A stretch of DNA of 64,000 bases, from positions 310,001 to 374,000 of the forward strand of contig NZ_JADLRJ010000007.1 in the NCBI RefSeq assembly GCF_015477355.1. The letters are read 5' to 3'. Below are positions 12,072-19,493 of this stretch, piece by piece. The notes below the pieces were generated by a model that saw only the letters and a list, made by a program, of their open reading frames with translations, had not been told where the DNA came from and searched no databases. This stretch comes from Nocardia blacklockiae. Lineage in GTDB: Bacteria; Actinomycetota; Actinomycetes; Mycobacteriales; Mycobacteriaceae. The position numbers were made by a program, and so were the translations under genes. Numbering within the stretch: the stretch's first letter is position 1; every line of letters begins with the position of its first letter.

Positions 12072-12102
12072 TTGGGAGTTGCGGGTAGCCGGATGTTATG
12101 CT
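12072..12102 (+). promoter_or_regulatory. candidate promoter of the infC operon
   Basis: TTGGGA (12072-12077) and TATGCT (12097-12102) with a 19-base spacer, slightly long. This would give a leader of about 310 bases before infC. No other better SigA-like pair was seen in the divergent gap. Confidence 0.4.
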
Positions 12103-12228
12103 TTCCGTCGACGACCGCCCTGGATCGGTGCTTGCACGCGATCAGGGGCCATAAGTGGAGCCCGACTCCCACCGCCGGCCGGTATCGCAGCTGATATTCA
12201 GTTCGTACCAGGCTCGACGGTCCGGTCG

Positions 12229-12246
12229 CCCATCGTTACCGATGGG
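12229..12246 (+). ncRNA. hairpin in infC leader
   Basis: Perfect 7-bp stem CCCATCG/CGATGGG closing a TTAC tetraloop, in the gene-free stretch 12020-12418. It lies about 130 bases downstream of the proposed promoter and 70 bases before a terminator-like hairpin, so it could be part of a regulatory 5' UTR. Confidence 0.4.
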
Positions 12247-12315
12247 TTCTCGCGCGGGGTTTCCCGGCGTGAGTTCGATGCGAAGGGGTTCGCGTCGGAG
12301 ACCGGTCGACATCGG

Positions 12316-12346
12316 GCCCCGTGGCGGTGAAATACCGCACCGGGGC
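12316..12346 (+). terminator. terminator-like attenuator hairpin in infC leader
   Basis: GCCCCG(TG)GCGGT pairs with ACCGC(AC)CGGGGC around a GAAAT loop: 6 plus 5 bp separated by a 2x2 internal loop, followed by TTTCGT. Its position 70 bases before the infC SD suggests transcription attenuation rather than termination of an upstream gene, since the neighbour upstream is divergent. Confidence 0.45.
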
Positions 12347-12418
12347 TTTCGTGTTGGATAAGGGGTTGCAGTTATAGCGCGCGGTCGTTGGACGACACCG
12401 CTTGACCTAGGAGGCCCC

Positions 12419-13087
12419 ATCAGCACTGAGACCCGCATCAACGATCGCATCCGCGTCCCCGAGGTTCGACTCATCGGACCCGGCGGCGAGCAGGTTGGGA
12501 TCGTGCGTGTTGAAGATGCACTACGCGTCGCGCAGGAGGCAGATCTCGATCTGGTCGAGGTCGCGCCGGACGCGCGACCGCCGGTCTGCAAAATCATGGA
12601 CTACGGCAAGTTCAAGTACGAGACCGCGCAGAAGGCGCGCGAGTCCCGGAAGAACCAGCAGCAGACCGTGATCAAGGAGCAGAAGCTCCGTCCCAAGATC
12701 GATGACCACGACTACGCCACCAAGCGGGGCCACGTGATGCGGTTCCTCGAGGCGGGGTCGAAGGTCAAGGTGACGATCATGTTCCGCGGCCGTGAGCAGT
12801 CGCGGCCGGAGCTCGGCTTCCGGCTGCTGCAGCGGCTGGCCTCCGACGTGGCCGACCTCGGCTTCGTGGAGACCTCCGCCAAGCAGGACGGGCGGAACAT
12901 GACGATGGTCCTCGCGCCGCACAAGGGCGCGAAGACGCGCGTCAAGGCGCAGCAGACGGCGTCGCAGTCGCAGCAGCGGGGTCCCGCGCCGGCCGGTGGC
13001 GGTTCCGCCGGTACCGCGGCGCCGCGGCCGACACCGGGTGCCGATCCGGCGCCCGCGCCGGAGGCCGAAGCGGTCACCCCGTCGTAG
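12419..13087 (+). CDS. infC: translation initiation factor IF-3
   Basis: IF-3 binds the 30S subunit, blocks 50S joining and proofreads start codons. The N-domain begins [20 protein letters not shown], the linker is Lys/Glu-rich, and the C-domain ends near residue 172; a 50-residue Ala/Pro/Gln-rich tail follows, as in actinobacterial homologues. The correct start is an ATC at 12419, preceded by AGGAGG at 12409-12414: the first available GTG (12503) would remove 28 conserved N-terminal residues. A non-AUG start is the classic device for IF-3 autoregulation. First gene of infC-rpmI-rplT. Confidence 0.95.
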   Translation: MSTETRINDRIRVPEVRLIGPGGEQVGIVRVEDALRVAQEADLDLVEVAPDARPPVCKIMDYGKFKYETAQKARESRKNQQQTVIKEQKLRPKIDDHDYATKRGHVMRFLEAGSKVKVTIMFRGREQSRPELGFRLLQRLASDVADLGFVETSAKQDGRNMTMVLAPHKGAKTRVKAQQTASQSQQRGPAPAGGGSAGTAAPRPTPGADPAPAPEAEAVTPS

Positions 13088-13100
13088 AACCGATACAGCA

Positions 13101-13132
13101 CCGGTGGCAGCGCGGCACAACGCTGCCTCCGG
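13101..13132 (+). other. intergenic hairpin between infC and rpmI
   Basis: CCGGTGGCAGCG pairs with CGCTGCCTCCGG (11 of 12 positions) around an 8-base loop. It lies between the infC stop and the rpmI SD and could tune the IF-3/L35 ratio by mRNA processing or partial termination. Confidence 0.45.
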
Positions 13133-13154
13133 AACGAGACAGATTGAGGAATCC

Positions 13155-13349
13155 ATGCCGAAGATGAAGAGCCACAGCGGCGCCTCGAAGCGATTCAAGG
13201 TGTCGGGTAAGGGCAAGCTGCTGCGTCAGCAGGCCAACCGCCGCCACCTGTTCGAGTACAAGTCCAGCCGCCGGACTCGTCGTCTGGAAGGCACGGTGTC
13301 TGTCGCCAAGGCCGACGTCGCGCGCGTCAAGAAGCTGCTCGGTATCTGA
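13155..13349 (+). CDS. rpmI: 50S ribosomal protein L35
   Basis: 64-aa highly basic L35, a structural protein of the large subunit. It has the family N-terminus [20 protein letters not shown] and the [24 protein letters not shown] core. Full family length. The ATG at 13155 is preceded by TTGAGGA. Second gene of the conserved infC-rpmI-rplT operon, 67 bp after infC. Confidence 0.97.
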   Translation: MPKMKSHSGASKRFKVSGKGKLLRQQANRRHLFEYKSSRRTRRLEGTVSVAKADVARVKKLLGI

Positions 13350-13375
13350 GTAAGCCCCGCCATCCCCGACCACCC

Positions 13376-13392
13376 GGGCGCTGCGAGCGCCC
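13376..13392 (+). other. intergenic hairpin between rpmI and rplT
   Basis: Perfect 7-bp stem GGGCGCT/AGCGCCC with a GCG loop, 24 bases before the rplT start. It is too close to rplT to be a full terminator; a processing or L20-binding role is possible but untested. Confidence 0.4.
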
Positions 13393-13415
13393 CTCGATCG
13401 AACAAGGACTGACCA

Positions 13416-13796
13416 GTGGCACGCGTCAAAAGGGCCGTCAACGCTCAGAAGAAGCGCCGTAGCATCCTCGAGGCCTCCAAGGGCTACCGAGGGCAGCGCT
13501 CGCGGCTGTACCGCAAGGCCAAGGAACAGCAGCTGCACTCGCTCACCTACGCCTACCGGGACCGCCGGGCGCGCAAGGGCGACTTCCGCAAGCTGTGGAT
13601 CGCTCGCATCAACGCGGCGGCCCGCGCCAACGACATCACCTACAACCGGTTCATCCAGGGCCTGAAGGCCGCCGGTGTCGAGGTGGACCGCAAGATCCTC
13701 GCCGAGCTGGCGGTGTCGGACGCCGAGGCGTTCGCCGGCCTGGTCGCGGTGGCGAAGGCGGCACTGCCGGCCGACGTCAACGCCCCGGCCGCCTGA
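13416..13796 (+). CDS. rplT: 50S ribosomal protein L20
   Basis: 126-aa L20, an early 23S rRNA-binding assembly protein. Family features: the N-terminal basic extension [37 protein letters not shown] and the globular C-domain. GTG start at 13416 following AAGGACTG. In many bacteria L20 represses its own operon by binding leader RNA; the hairpins at 13101 and 13376 are possible sites, not shown. It is followed after 6 bp by the rRNA methyltransferase gene. Confidence 0.97.
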   Translation: MARVKRAVNAQKKRRSILEASKGYRGQRSRLYRKAKEQQLHSLTYAYRDRRARKGDFRKLWIARINAAARANDITYNRFIQGLKAAGVEVDRKILAELAVSDAEAFAGLVAVAKAALPADVNAPAA

Positions 13797-13802
13797 TCCG
13801 GC

Positions 13803-14717
13803 TTGGCACAGGACTTTTCGAGACGACCCGCGGACGCGCCCCTGTCGGAGCGCAACCCGCGGGTCGTCTCTGCTGTCAAGCTGCACCGCGGGGCGCAGCG
13901 CCGCAAAACCGGCCTCTTCCTCGCCGAGGGCGCCAATTCCGTTGCCGCGGCACTGGATACCTCGCGAGTAGAGGAACTGTTCTTCTCCGGCCGTGCCGCC
14001 GAACGGGAGCACGAGCTGGTCGCCTCGGCCGCCGCCCTCGGCGTGCGCACCACGCTCGTAAGCGACCGCGCCGCCGAGCAATTGGGGGAGACGGTGACGC
14101 CGCCGGGATTGGTCGCGGTGTGCCGTCAGGTGGATGTGTCACTGGCGCAGGTCCTTTCGGGAAGCGAGCTCGGTGGTGACGCGGCAGCCCGCGCGGACGC
14201 GCAACCCGCGTCGGCATCGCGGACCCCCTCCGTCGCAGGAACATCCGCCCCCGCGCGTCTGCTGGCCGTCCCGGTCGAGATCGCTGACCCCGGAAACGCG
14301 GGCACACTCATTCGCGTCGCAGACGCGGTAGGCGCGAACGGTGTAGTCCTAGCCGGAGATTCGGTAGACCCACACAACGGCAAATGCGTACGGTCCTGTG
14401 CCGGAAGCCTTTTCCACGTCCCCCTCGCCCGCGAACGCGACACCGACACGGTGCTGTCCAGCCTCCACACAGCCGGAATCACGGTTTTGGCCACCACAGC
14501 CCGCGGCGAGGTGGACCTCGACGAAGCCGACGAAATCCTCCACCACCCGGTGGCTTGGCTCTTCGGCAACGAGGCCCACGGCCTCCCCACCTCCGTAGCT
14601 GCCCAAGCCGACCACCGCATCAGAATCCCCATCCACGGCCGCGCCGAAAGCCTCAACCTCGCCGCCGCAGCGGCTATCTGCCTCTACGCGAGCGCCCGGA
14701 TCCAACACCGCAGCTGA
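13803..14717 (+). CDS. tsnR: SpoU/TrmH family RNA methyltransferase
   Basis: SAM-dependent 2'-O-ribose methyltransferase of 23S rRNA or tRNA. SpoU motifs are all present: motif 1 ADPGNAGTLIRVADAVGANGV (about 161-181), motif 2 WLFGNEAHGLP (about 254) and motif 3 IPIHGRAESLNLAAAAAICLY (about 275-295). The N-terminal SpoU-substrate-binding-like domain begins SERNPRVVSAVKLHRG. A Ser/Ala/Pro-rich linker of about 35 residues (120-155) lengthens the protein relative to relatives. The start is uncertain: TTG at 13803 is used, and a CTG nearer SERNP is possible. This gene follows rplT in mycobacteria too (tsnR), so the symbol rests on synteny. Confidence 0.88.
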   Translation: MAQDFSRRPADAPLSERNPRVVSAVKLHRGAQRRKTGLFLAEGANSVAAALDTSRVEELFFSGRAAEREHELVASAAALGVRTTLVSDRAAEQLGETVTPPGLVAVCRQVDVSLAQVLSGSELGGDAAARADAQPASASRTPSVAGTSAPARLLAVPVEIADPGNAGTLIRVADAVGANGVVLAGDSVDPHNGKCVRSCAGSLFHVPLARERDTDTVLSSLHTAGITVLATTARGEVDLDEADEILHHPVAWLFGNEAHGLPTSVAAQADHRIRIPIHGRAESLNLAAAAAICLYASARIQHRS

Positions 14718-14824
14718 GCTGCGGCAGTACGGCGCCGAAGCAGATGGCATGGTGCAGAGCGGGCACCGCCGTGGGTCGTGCCAACCATCGGGTCCCAATG
14801 CTGGGATATTCCCCGACTCACGTC

Positions 14825-14852
14825 TTGTCGTATGTCGTTGACGACATATACA
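14825..14852 (+). promoter_or_regulatory. toxin-antitoxin promoter with embedded operator
   Basis: TTGTCG (14825-14830) and TATACA (14847-14852) with a 16-base spacer. The spacer and -10 are occupied by a perfect inverted repeat, TATGTCG (14831-14837), TTGA, CGACATA (14842-14848). A repressor bound there, presumably the XRE antitoxin, would block RNA polymerase. Predicted transcription starts at about 14859-14862, at the toxin GTG, so the mRNA is probably leaderless. Confidence 0.6.
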
Positions 14853-14861
14853 GTGAGTGTC

Positions 14862-15245
14862 GTGGGTGAACTGTTCACCGTCGAAATCGAACGTGAGGTG
14901 CGGGATTGGCTGGAGGCACTGCCGGCCAGGCACTTCCTCAAGATCGACGAGTATGTGGGGCTGCTTGCCGAACAAGCGGATACGCTGGGCGAACCCTATG
15001 CCCGATACCTCGGCGACGGAGTCCGCGAGCTACGTCCGACGTTGGATGGTGCCGCCATTCGTATCACCTACTGGCTCGCGCCAGGACGGCGGGTGGTTTT
15101 GCTGACGGTGTTTCGCAAGACCCGGATGCGAGAAGACTTCGAGGTCAAACGTGCAAAACTTGCACAGCAGACCTGTCAGGCCGAACACGAAGCTGCTCAT
15201 GAAGAGTTCGCCCGCAATATCGAGAAAGGAGAATTGGATCGATGA
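14862..15245 (+). CDS. HigB/RelE-type toxin (Gp49-like)
   Basis: 127-aa protein of the phage-derived Gp49-like/HigB toxin group, ribosome-associated mRNA interferases of the RelE superfamily. Features: N-terminal FTVEIEREVRDWLEALP, then GDGVRELRPTLDGAAIRITYWLAPGRRVVLLTVFRKTRM, typical of the RelE beta-sheet with its basic loop. GTG at 14862 is chosen because it coincides with the predicted transcription start; GTG at 14853 or ATG at 14832 are alternatives but overlap the promoter. The stop overlaps the antitoxin ATG by four bases. Toxin-first order is typical of HigBA. Confidence 0.8.
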   Translation: MGELFTVEIEREVRDWLEALPARHFLKIDEYVGLLAEQADTLGEPYARYLGDGVRELRPTLDGAAIRITYWLAPGRRVVLLTVFRKTRMREDFEVKRAKLAQQTCQAEHEAAHEEFARNIEKGELDR

Positions 15246-15583
15246 GCCACGCACGATGGAAGACGTTTCGGGAACGTAAGCTCGCCGAGGGGTACACCGA
15301 AGCTGACGACGTTACCGAGGCCCGCCGCGACATCCGGCTCTCCATGGCACTCGCCCAGGCGGTATACGACCGCCGGACCGAACTTGGGCTCACCCAGTCG
15401 GAACTCGCCGAGCGCGCCGGTTTGTCCCAAGCCAAGATTTCGCGCATCGAGGGTTCGGACACCGTGCCGACCCTCCCGCTGCTCGCCAAACTTGCTGACG
15501 CTCTCGACGCAACTCTCAACATCGCCCTCGATGCCGACGACACCCAAGTCACCTTCACCAGTCATCACACAGACGCCGCATGA
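15242..15583 (+). CDS. XRE-family antitoxin (HigA-like)
   Basis: 113-aa DNA-binding antitoxin. The N-terminal 40 residues are helical and charged; the XRE helix-turn-helix spans about 50-100 (LGLTQSELAERAGLSQAKISRIEGSDTVPTLPLLAKLADAL). It would neutralise the upstream toxin and repress the operon through the palindrome at 14831-14848. Translationally coupled to the toxin (ATGA overlap), with AAAGGAG about ten bases upstream. Confidence 0.85.
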   Translation: MSHARWKTFRERKLAEGYTEADDVTEARRDIRLSMALAQAVYDRRTELGLTQSELAERAGLSQAKISRIEGSDTVPTLPLLAKLADALDATLNIALDADDTQVTFTSHHTDAA

Positions 15584-15617
15584 TGGCCGACAGGCTCTGA
15601 TCTCGCGTGGGCAAGCT

Positions 15618-15690
15618 GTAGCGCGAAAACTGCGGAGTATGTCGCCTGAGCGGATTCGTCGCCTTGGTGCTGGTGGGATCGTCCAGGTGG
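15618..15690 (+). repeat. imperfect direct repeat, left copy
   Basis: This stretch (GCGCGAAAACTG ... TCGTCGCCTTGGTGCTGGTG) matches the one at 16418-16509 imperfectly; the last 33 bases agree at about 27-28 positions. The two copies bracket the DUF1345 gene, in non-coding DNA. Confidence 0.45.
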
Positions 15691-15694
15691 AGCT

Positions 15695-16333
15695 TCAGCC
15701 GCCTGCGATGCCTGCTACCAGGTTGATGGTGGTGGCTAGGACGACGGTGCCGAAGACGTAGGAGAGGAGGGTGTGGCGGAGGGCTACGGCGCGGATGCGT
15801 TGGCTGGAGACGGCGGTGTCGGAGACCTGGTAGGTCATGCCGAGGTTGTAACTGAAGTAGAAGAAGTCGCGGTAGGACGGGGCGGTGTCGGGGGAGTTGA
15901 AATCTATTCCGCCGGTGGGGGGTTCGTAGTAGAGGTAGGCGTAGCGGGTGGTGTACATCAGGTGCAGGGAGGCCCAGGCCATGAAGACGCCGCACAGTGC
16001 TGTGGCGGCGGCCGCGGTGCCTTCGTCGGAGTGGCCGAGGACGAGAATCATCACGATGCCGACGAGACCGCTCAGTGCGGCGGTCACGACGGCCAGTTCT
16101 TCCACCACAGGACGGAAATCCTCGCGGCCCGCGTAGGCCTTTGTCTGTTCGGCGTCCAGCGGCCACAGCGCCAGCCATCCCGACGCGACGAAAACCATTG
16201 CCGTTGTCGCGATTCCCGCTGTGATGCCGAGCGGGGCCGTCACGGAAGCGCCGACGATCAGGCCCACCACGACTCCAGCCAGGACCGAACCCACAAGCCT
16301 GGTGACGGCCGAGAGCAACAGTCGGTTGCGCAT
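15695..16333 (-). CDS. DUF1345 membrane protein
   Basis: 212-aa polytopic membrane protein of the DUF1345 family. Hydrophobic segments lie at about 8-30, 32-55, 78-100, 106-125 and 188-210; the conserved motif is [26 protein letters not shown] near 150-175. The function of the family is unknown; it resembles small channel/transporter-like proteins. The ATG at 16333 is preceded by TACAGT and no SD, so it may be leaderless. The frame continues upstream opposite the hydrolase gene, but that part is not coding. Flanked by imperfect direct repeats. Confidence 0.8.
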   Translation of the reverse strand: MRNRLLLSAVTRLVGSVLAGVVVGLIVGASVTAPLGITAGIATTAMVFVASGWLALWPLDAEQTKAYAGREDFRPVVEELAVVTAALSGLVGIVMILVLGHSDEGTAAAATALCGVFMAWASLHLMYTTRYAYLYYEPPTGGIDFNSPDTAPSYRDFFYFSYNLGMTYQVSDTAVSSQRIRAVALRHTLLSYVFGTVVLATTINLVAGIAGG

Positions 16334-16417
16334 GTGGGAGGACTGTACCGACACCAGCGGCCGGTGACCCGGAACCTGAAAGGTGCACATGTCCTGCACG
16401 GCAGAAGACGTCTGATC

Positions 16418-16509
16418 AAGCGCGCAAAACTGGTGGTGGCGGTGGGTTTCTTCGCACCCTCGTGGTGGAATCGTCGCCGTAGTGCTGGTGGAATCGTCGC
16501 TTCGACGAT
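16418..16509 (+). repeat. imperfect direct repeat, right copy, with palindrome
   Basis: Second copy of the repeat at 15618-15690. It contains an internal duplication (GTGGAATCGTCGC twice, about 26 bases apart) and ends in an inverted repeat ATCGTCG (16493-16499), CTT, CGACGAT (16503-16509). It lies between divergently transcribed genes, so the palindrome may also be an operator. Confidence 0.45.
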
Positions 16510-16549
16510 GCCGGATCGCCGCAGCACTTGTTCTGGTTGACTGGCGCTT

Positions 16550-17380
16550 GTGGATTCGACGAGCACCCGTATCCGTACGCTCGATGGCTTGCATCTGGCT
16601 GCCACCCTCGTAGCCGCCGATCAACCGGCGACGCGCGCTGTGGTCTTGGTGCACGGCGGTGGGGTCACCCGGGAGGAAGGCGGCTTCTTCACCCGATTGG
16701 CCGCCGGTCTCGCAGCGGCCGGGATAGCTTCGCTGCGGTTCGATCTCCGTGGTCATGGAGAGAGCGAGGGGCGCCAGGAAGAGCTCACGATGGCGACCAT
16801 TCTCAACGACATTCGGGTGAGTCTGGCCAGTCTGCGTGAAGTTACCGGCGCGGTCGAGATCGGCCTCTGCGGGGCGAGCTTCGCCGGTGGTATCTGCGCG
16901 TACTACGCCGCCAAGCGGCCGAATGACGTGTCCCGGCTCATGCTTCTCAACCCTCAGGTGGATTACAAGCAGCGCACCATAGACAGCCGGGACTATTGGA
17001 CGAACGACGTCATCAGTGACGAACGCGCCAAAGAACTCGATGACACCGGAGCGCTCCAGTTCAAGGCCGACTTGAAGCACGGAAGGCCGTTCCTGAACGA
17101 GGTTTTCTGGTTTCGCCCATTGGATGTGCTCGCGGATATCAAGGCTGCGACTCTCATCGTCCACGGCAACGCCGACACCTTGGTGCCGATCGACGGCTCG
17201 CGCCAGGCCGCCGCGAGGTTCACCGCACCGGTCGAACTTGTCGAGATCGAGGGATCGCAGCACGGGTTCGCCGTGCATGACGATCCTCAGTATCTGAATC
17301 CTAGGAGTCGGCAGTATCAAGCCGAAGTCATCGGGATTGTATCCCGTTGGCTCACAACGGGATCGACGTTACTGCATTAG
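16550..17380 (+). CDS. alpha/beta hydrolase (serine aminopeptidase-like)
   Basis: 276-aa alpha/beta-hydrolase. Oxyanion motif VLVHGGG (32-38), FDLRGHGES, nucleophile Ser110 in CGASFAGG, acidic residue in [10 protein letters not shown] (about 218) and His in [10 protein letters not shown] (about 247). Substrate unknown; likely an esterase or lipase acting on a small acyl substrate. GTG start without a strong SD. Its 3' end overlaps the convergent XRE/TPR gene by 12 bases. Confidence 0.8.
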   Translation: MDSTSTRIRTLDGLHLAATLVAADQPATRAVVLVHGGGVTREEGGFFTRLAAGLAAAGIASLRFDLRGHGESEGRQEELTMATILNDIRVSLASLREVTGAVEIGLCGASFAGGICAYYAAKRPNDVSRLMLLNPQVDYKQRTIDSRDYWTNDVISDERAKELDDTGALQFKADLKHGRPFLNEVFWFRPLDVLADIKAATLIVHGNADTLVPIDGSRQAAARFTAPVELVEIEGSQHGFAVHDDPQYLNPRSRQYQAEVIGIVSRWLTTGSTLLH

Positions 17381-18805
17381 AAGATCTCGGAGTTGCCGAA
17401 CTTTCGGCCGATGGCTCCACGGGTCGAGAGTGCGCGCCACGTCGGCGACGACGTGCAACGTTCTCGCCGAGCGGGTTTCGCGGGCGACACCTACCGACTG
17501 AACCGCGACCGACGCGGCTTCGTCAGGTTCACCCGAAAGTGCCAGAGCCTTGGCTCGGCGTGCGCCGAAGAACCCGGTATCACGCCGGGACAGTCCACCG
17601 CCCGTCAGTACTTGGTCGAAGAGCCGGCTCGCGATCTGTGGCTTGCCGGCTTCGGTGTAGCAGCAGGCTGACCGCACGAGCAGTGTGTTCTGATCGAAAT
17701 AGCTGACGAACTCGTTGTCGCCCGCGCTATTTGCGTTGATCAGGAGCTGTTGTGCCCGTTCGAGTGTTCGTTCCACCTTTTCGGCCGGTTCGCCGGTCAT
17801 CGCCAAACCTAGGGCTTCCTGCTGTGTGACTTCGGCTTGTACGCGTATAGGCAATTGCCATGGGCCTTCCTCGGCAGCCTGCGCCAGTGTCAGCAGCATG
17901 CTGATGTCTCTCGTTTCATAGGCCATCTGGGACTTCTTCAGCAGCACGTAGCCCTGCATCGGGAGACTGCTCGCGGCCTGTGCCCATTCCATCGCACGGT
18001 CGTAGAGGAGCGTCGCCGTGAGCGGATCGCGCAGATCGCGGTACAGCCACCCGGCGAATTCCGCGCCGTCCGCACCAACGGCGAGGAGCTGCCGCCTGAT
18101 AGGGGGCCGAGCATCCGGCGAGTGGCGGCGGATCGCACCGATGATTCCGAGCACCAGCGGCAAAGCTGCGGTCGGTCCCAGGGTCCCGTCATCGACCTTG
18201 CATCGGGTGAGTTGGGTACGGAAGAAGTCGACGACGCTGCCGTCGAAGTAGCGGCGAGCGTCTTCGAGCGCGCGGCCGACGCGCTCCAACTCCTCGCAAT
18301 GCCGGGCCGGTGGTATGTCGGTACCGTTCGAGGCCAACCAGCGAGCGAGTCCGATCGCGTCATGCTCTGGCGCACAGCCGAATTCGGGTTCACGAGCGGC
18401 ATTCGGGGCATCTGCTCTCGGTAGCTTGAACCAGAGAAGTTCGTGCGGAATGCTGAGACGTTGTGCCCAGCGAGTCAGTTTCGACAGATGTTCAGGGGAA
18501 GTGCCTTTCTCGATGCGGCTGAGCTGTGCCTGGGTCAGCTCGAGCCAGGTGGCTACCAATTCTTGGGGAAGTGTTCGACCGTGGAACGGGTGCGTCCGGT
18601 AGGCGTGGATGACCTGCCCCATGTGCCAGGTGGCCAACGCGTCGCGCATCTGGTCGATGTGCCAGAACTCGATCGGAACTTTCGGAGGTTGATGGAGTTC
18701 ACTACGGACGCTCGATTCACAAGCACCACAGTGGCTTTGAGTGTTGTAGCTGCTGAGCCTGCACCCGCAGCCGACGCAGTAACGCTGGCTGGCTCCCCGC
18801 TTCAT
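17369..18805 (-). CDS. XRE regulator with N-terminal zinc ribbon and TPR-like repeats
   Basis: 478-aa transcriptional regulator. The N-terminus has CxxC pairs (YCVGCGC and HCGACE, about 9-31), suggesting a small zinc ribbon. An XRE helix-turn-helix follows (about 78-125: ELVATWLELTQAQLSRIEKGTSPEHLSKLTRWAQRL). The remaining 340 residues are helical and TPR-like, a layout common in large actinobacterial XRE regulators that sense a peptide or partner through the repeat domain. GGAG lies five bases before the ATG. Divergent from two small genes that could be its targets. Local GC is lower than in the flanking housekeeping genes. Confidence 0.8.
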   Translation of the reverse strand: MKRGASQRYCVGCGCRLSSYNTQSHCGACESSVRSELHQPPKVPIEFWHIDQMRDALATWHMGQVIHAYRTHPFHGRTLPQELVATWLELTQAQLSRIEKGTSPEHLSKLTRWAQRLSIPHELLWFKLPRADAPNAAREPEFGCAPEHDAIGLARWLASNGTDIPPARHCEELERVGRALEDARRYFDGSVVDFFRTQLTRCKVDDGTLGPTAALPLVLGIIGAIRRHSPDARPPIRRQLLAVGADGAEFAGWLYRDLRDPLTATLLYDRAMEWAQAASSLPMQGYVLLKKSQMAYETRDISMLLTLAQAAEEGPWQLPIRVQAEVTQQEALGLAMTGEPAEKVERTLERAQQLLINANSAGDNEFVSYFDQNTLLVRSACCYTEAGKPQIASRLFDQVLTGGGLSRRDTGFFGARRAKALALSGEPDEAASVAVQSVGVARETRSARTLHVVADVARTLDPWSHRPKVRQLRDLLMQ

Positions 18806-18990
18806 GGCTTCTCCGGATCGTCTCGGGGCGCTCCCCAGCCCAGTGTTTCGCGGTTGTGTGGCCGTAGCAGTGCTGAGGGGTCAGCCTATCGCTATGTACC
18901 GGTCATGCACTCGCATTTCTCGCTTTGAGCTGCTGATTGCGCCAAGCGAGTGACAAGCCGGAACAGCGTAGTGCACTCCCCGGTGTCGGA

Positions 18991-19009
18991 GTATGTATCG
19001 GACGCATAC
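18991..19009. promoter_or_regulatory. possible operator in the XRE/small-gene divergent gap
   Basis: Inverted repeat GTATG (18991-18995) and CATAC (19005-19009) with a 9-base spacer, inside the 290-base gene-free gap 18806-19095. Short arms, so it could be chance. Nothing else was recognised in the gap. Confidence 0.25.
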
Positions 19010-19095
19010 CTGACCGATCAGTAGGAACATGGACTCGTCGATGTCTCCGAACAACCCTCTTAGCAGGGAATTCGGCGAACAACGGAACGGGGACG

Positions 19096-19287
19096 ATGGT
19101 CATGCGGAACCCGCGTCATATCCGGATCGAAACGGGTGCACTGCGTGTGGAATACCGAGCGTCGGCGGAGCAGGTGGAATGTGTTGCCGAGGAACTGGCG
19201 CGGGGAGTACCGGGGGTCGTTGTCATGGTGGATGACTGTGTGACGGAGAACCTTCCGATCTTGCCGTGTGCGCGGTTGTGGGAGTGA
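19096..19287 (+). CDS. small uncharacterised protein
   Basis: 63-aa protein (MVMRNPRHIRIETGALRVEYRAS...), not recognised. It reads as a short alpha/beta fold with an acidic C-terminal half. The ATG at 19096 is chosen since upstream in-frame sequence is intergenic-like; 19102 is possible. Three bases separate it from the next small gene, so they are likely co-transcribed, divergent from the XRE/TPR regulator. Confidence 0.55.
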   Translation: MVMRNPRHIRIETGALRVEYRASAEQVECVAEELARGVPGVVVMVDDCVTENLPILPCARLWE

Positions 19288-19290
19288 TTC

Positions 19291-19488
19291 ATGCCGGAAC
19301 CGTTGGGGGAGAGGGCGTTTGTGCATGCGGATGGGCGGCTGGCGGAGTTCATGTGCCAGGTTTCGTTGATGGGGTTGACCGTCGGACGGGCGAGGGAGTT
19401 GCGGTATATCCATCGTTTCCACAGCCCGGACGAGTGTGTTGTGCACCTGGAGGCGGCGTACCTGCTGTTGATTGTGGAGGGTGGGTGA
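19291..19488 (+). CDS. small uncharacterised protein
   Basis: 65-aa protein (MPEPLGERAFVHADGRLAEF...), not recognised. It could be a regulatory partner or target of the neighbouring XRE/TPR protein, by analogy with small genes beside such regulators in actinomycetes; that is inference. Its 3' end is 5 bases from the convergent esterase gene. Confidence 0.5.
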   Translation: MPEPLGERAFVHADGRLAEFMCQVSLMGLTVGRARELRYIHRFHSPDECVVHLEAAYLLLIVEGG

Positions 19489-19493
19489 GGGTG

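Noticed and set aside
12503-13087. infC starting at GTG 12503
   Set aside because: It deletes the conserved IF-3 N-terminus; the ATC at 12419 with AGGAGG fits the family.
15695-17320. 541-aa version of the DUF1345 protein
   Set aside because: The added N-terminal part is antisense to the hydrolase and crosses the repeat; the DUF1345 fold starts at 16333.
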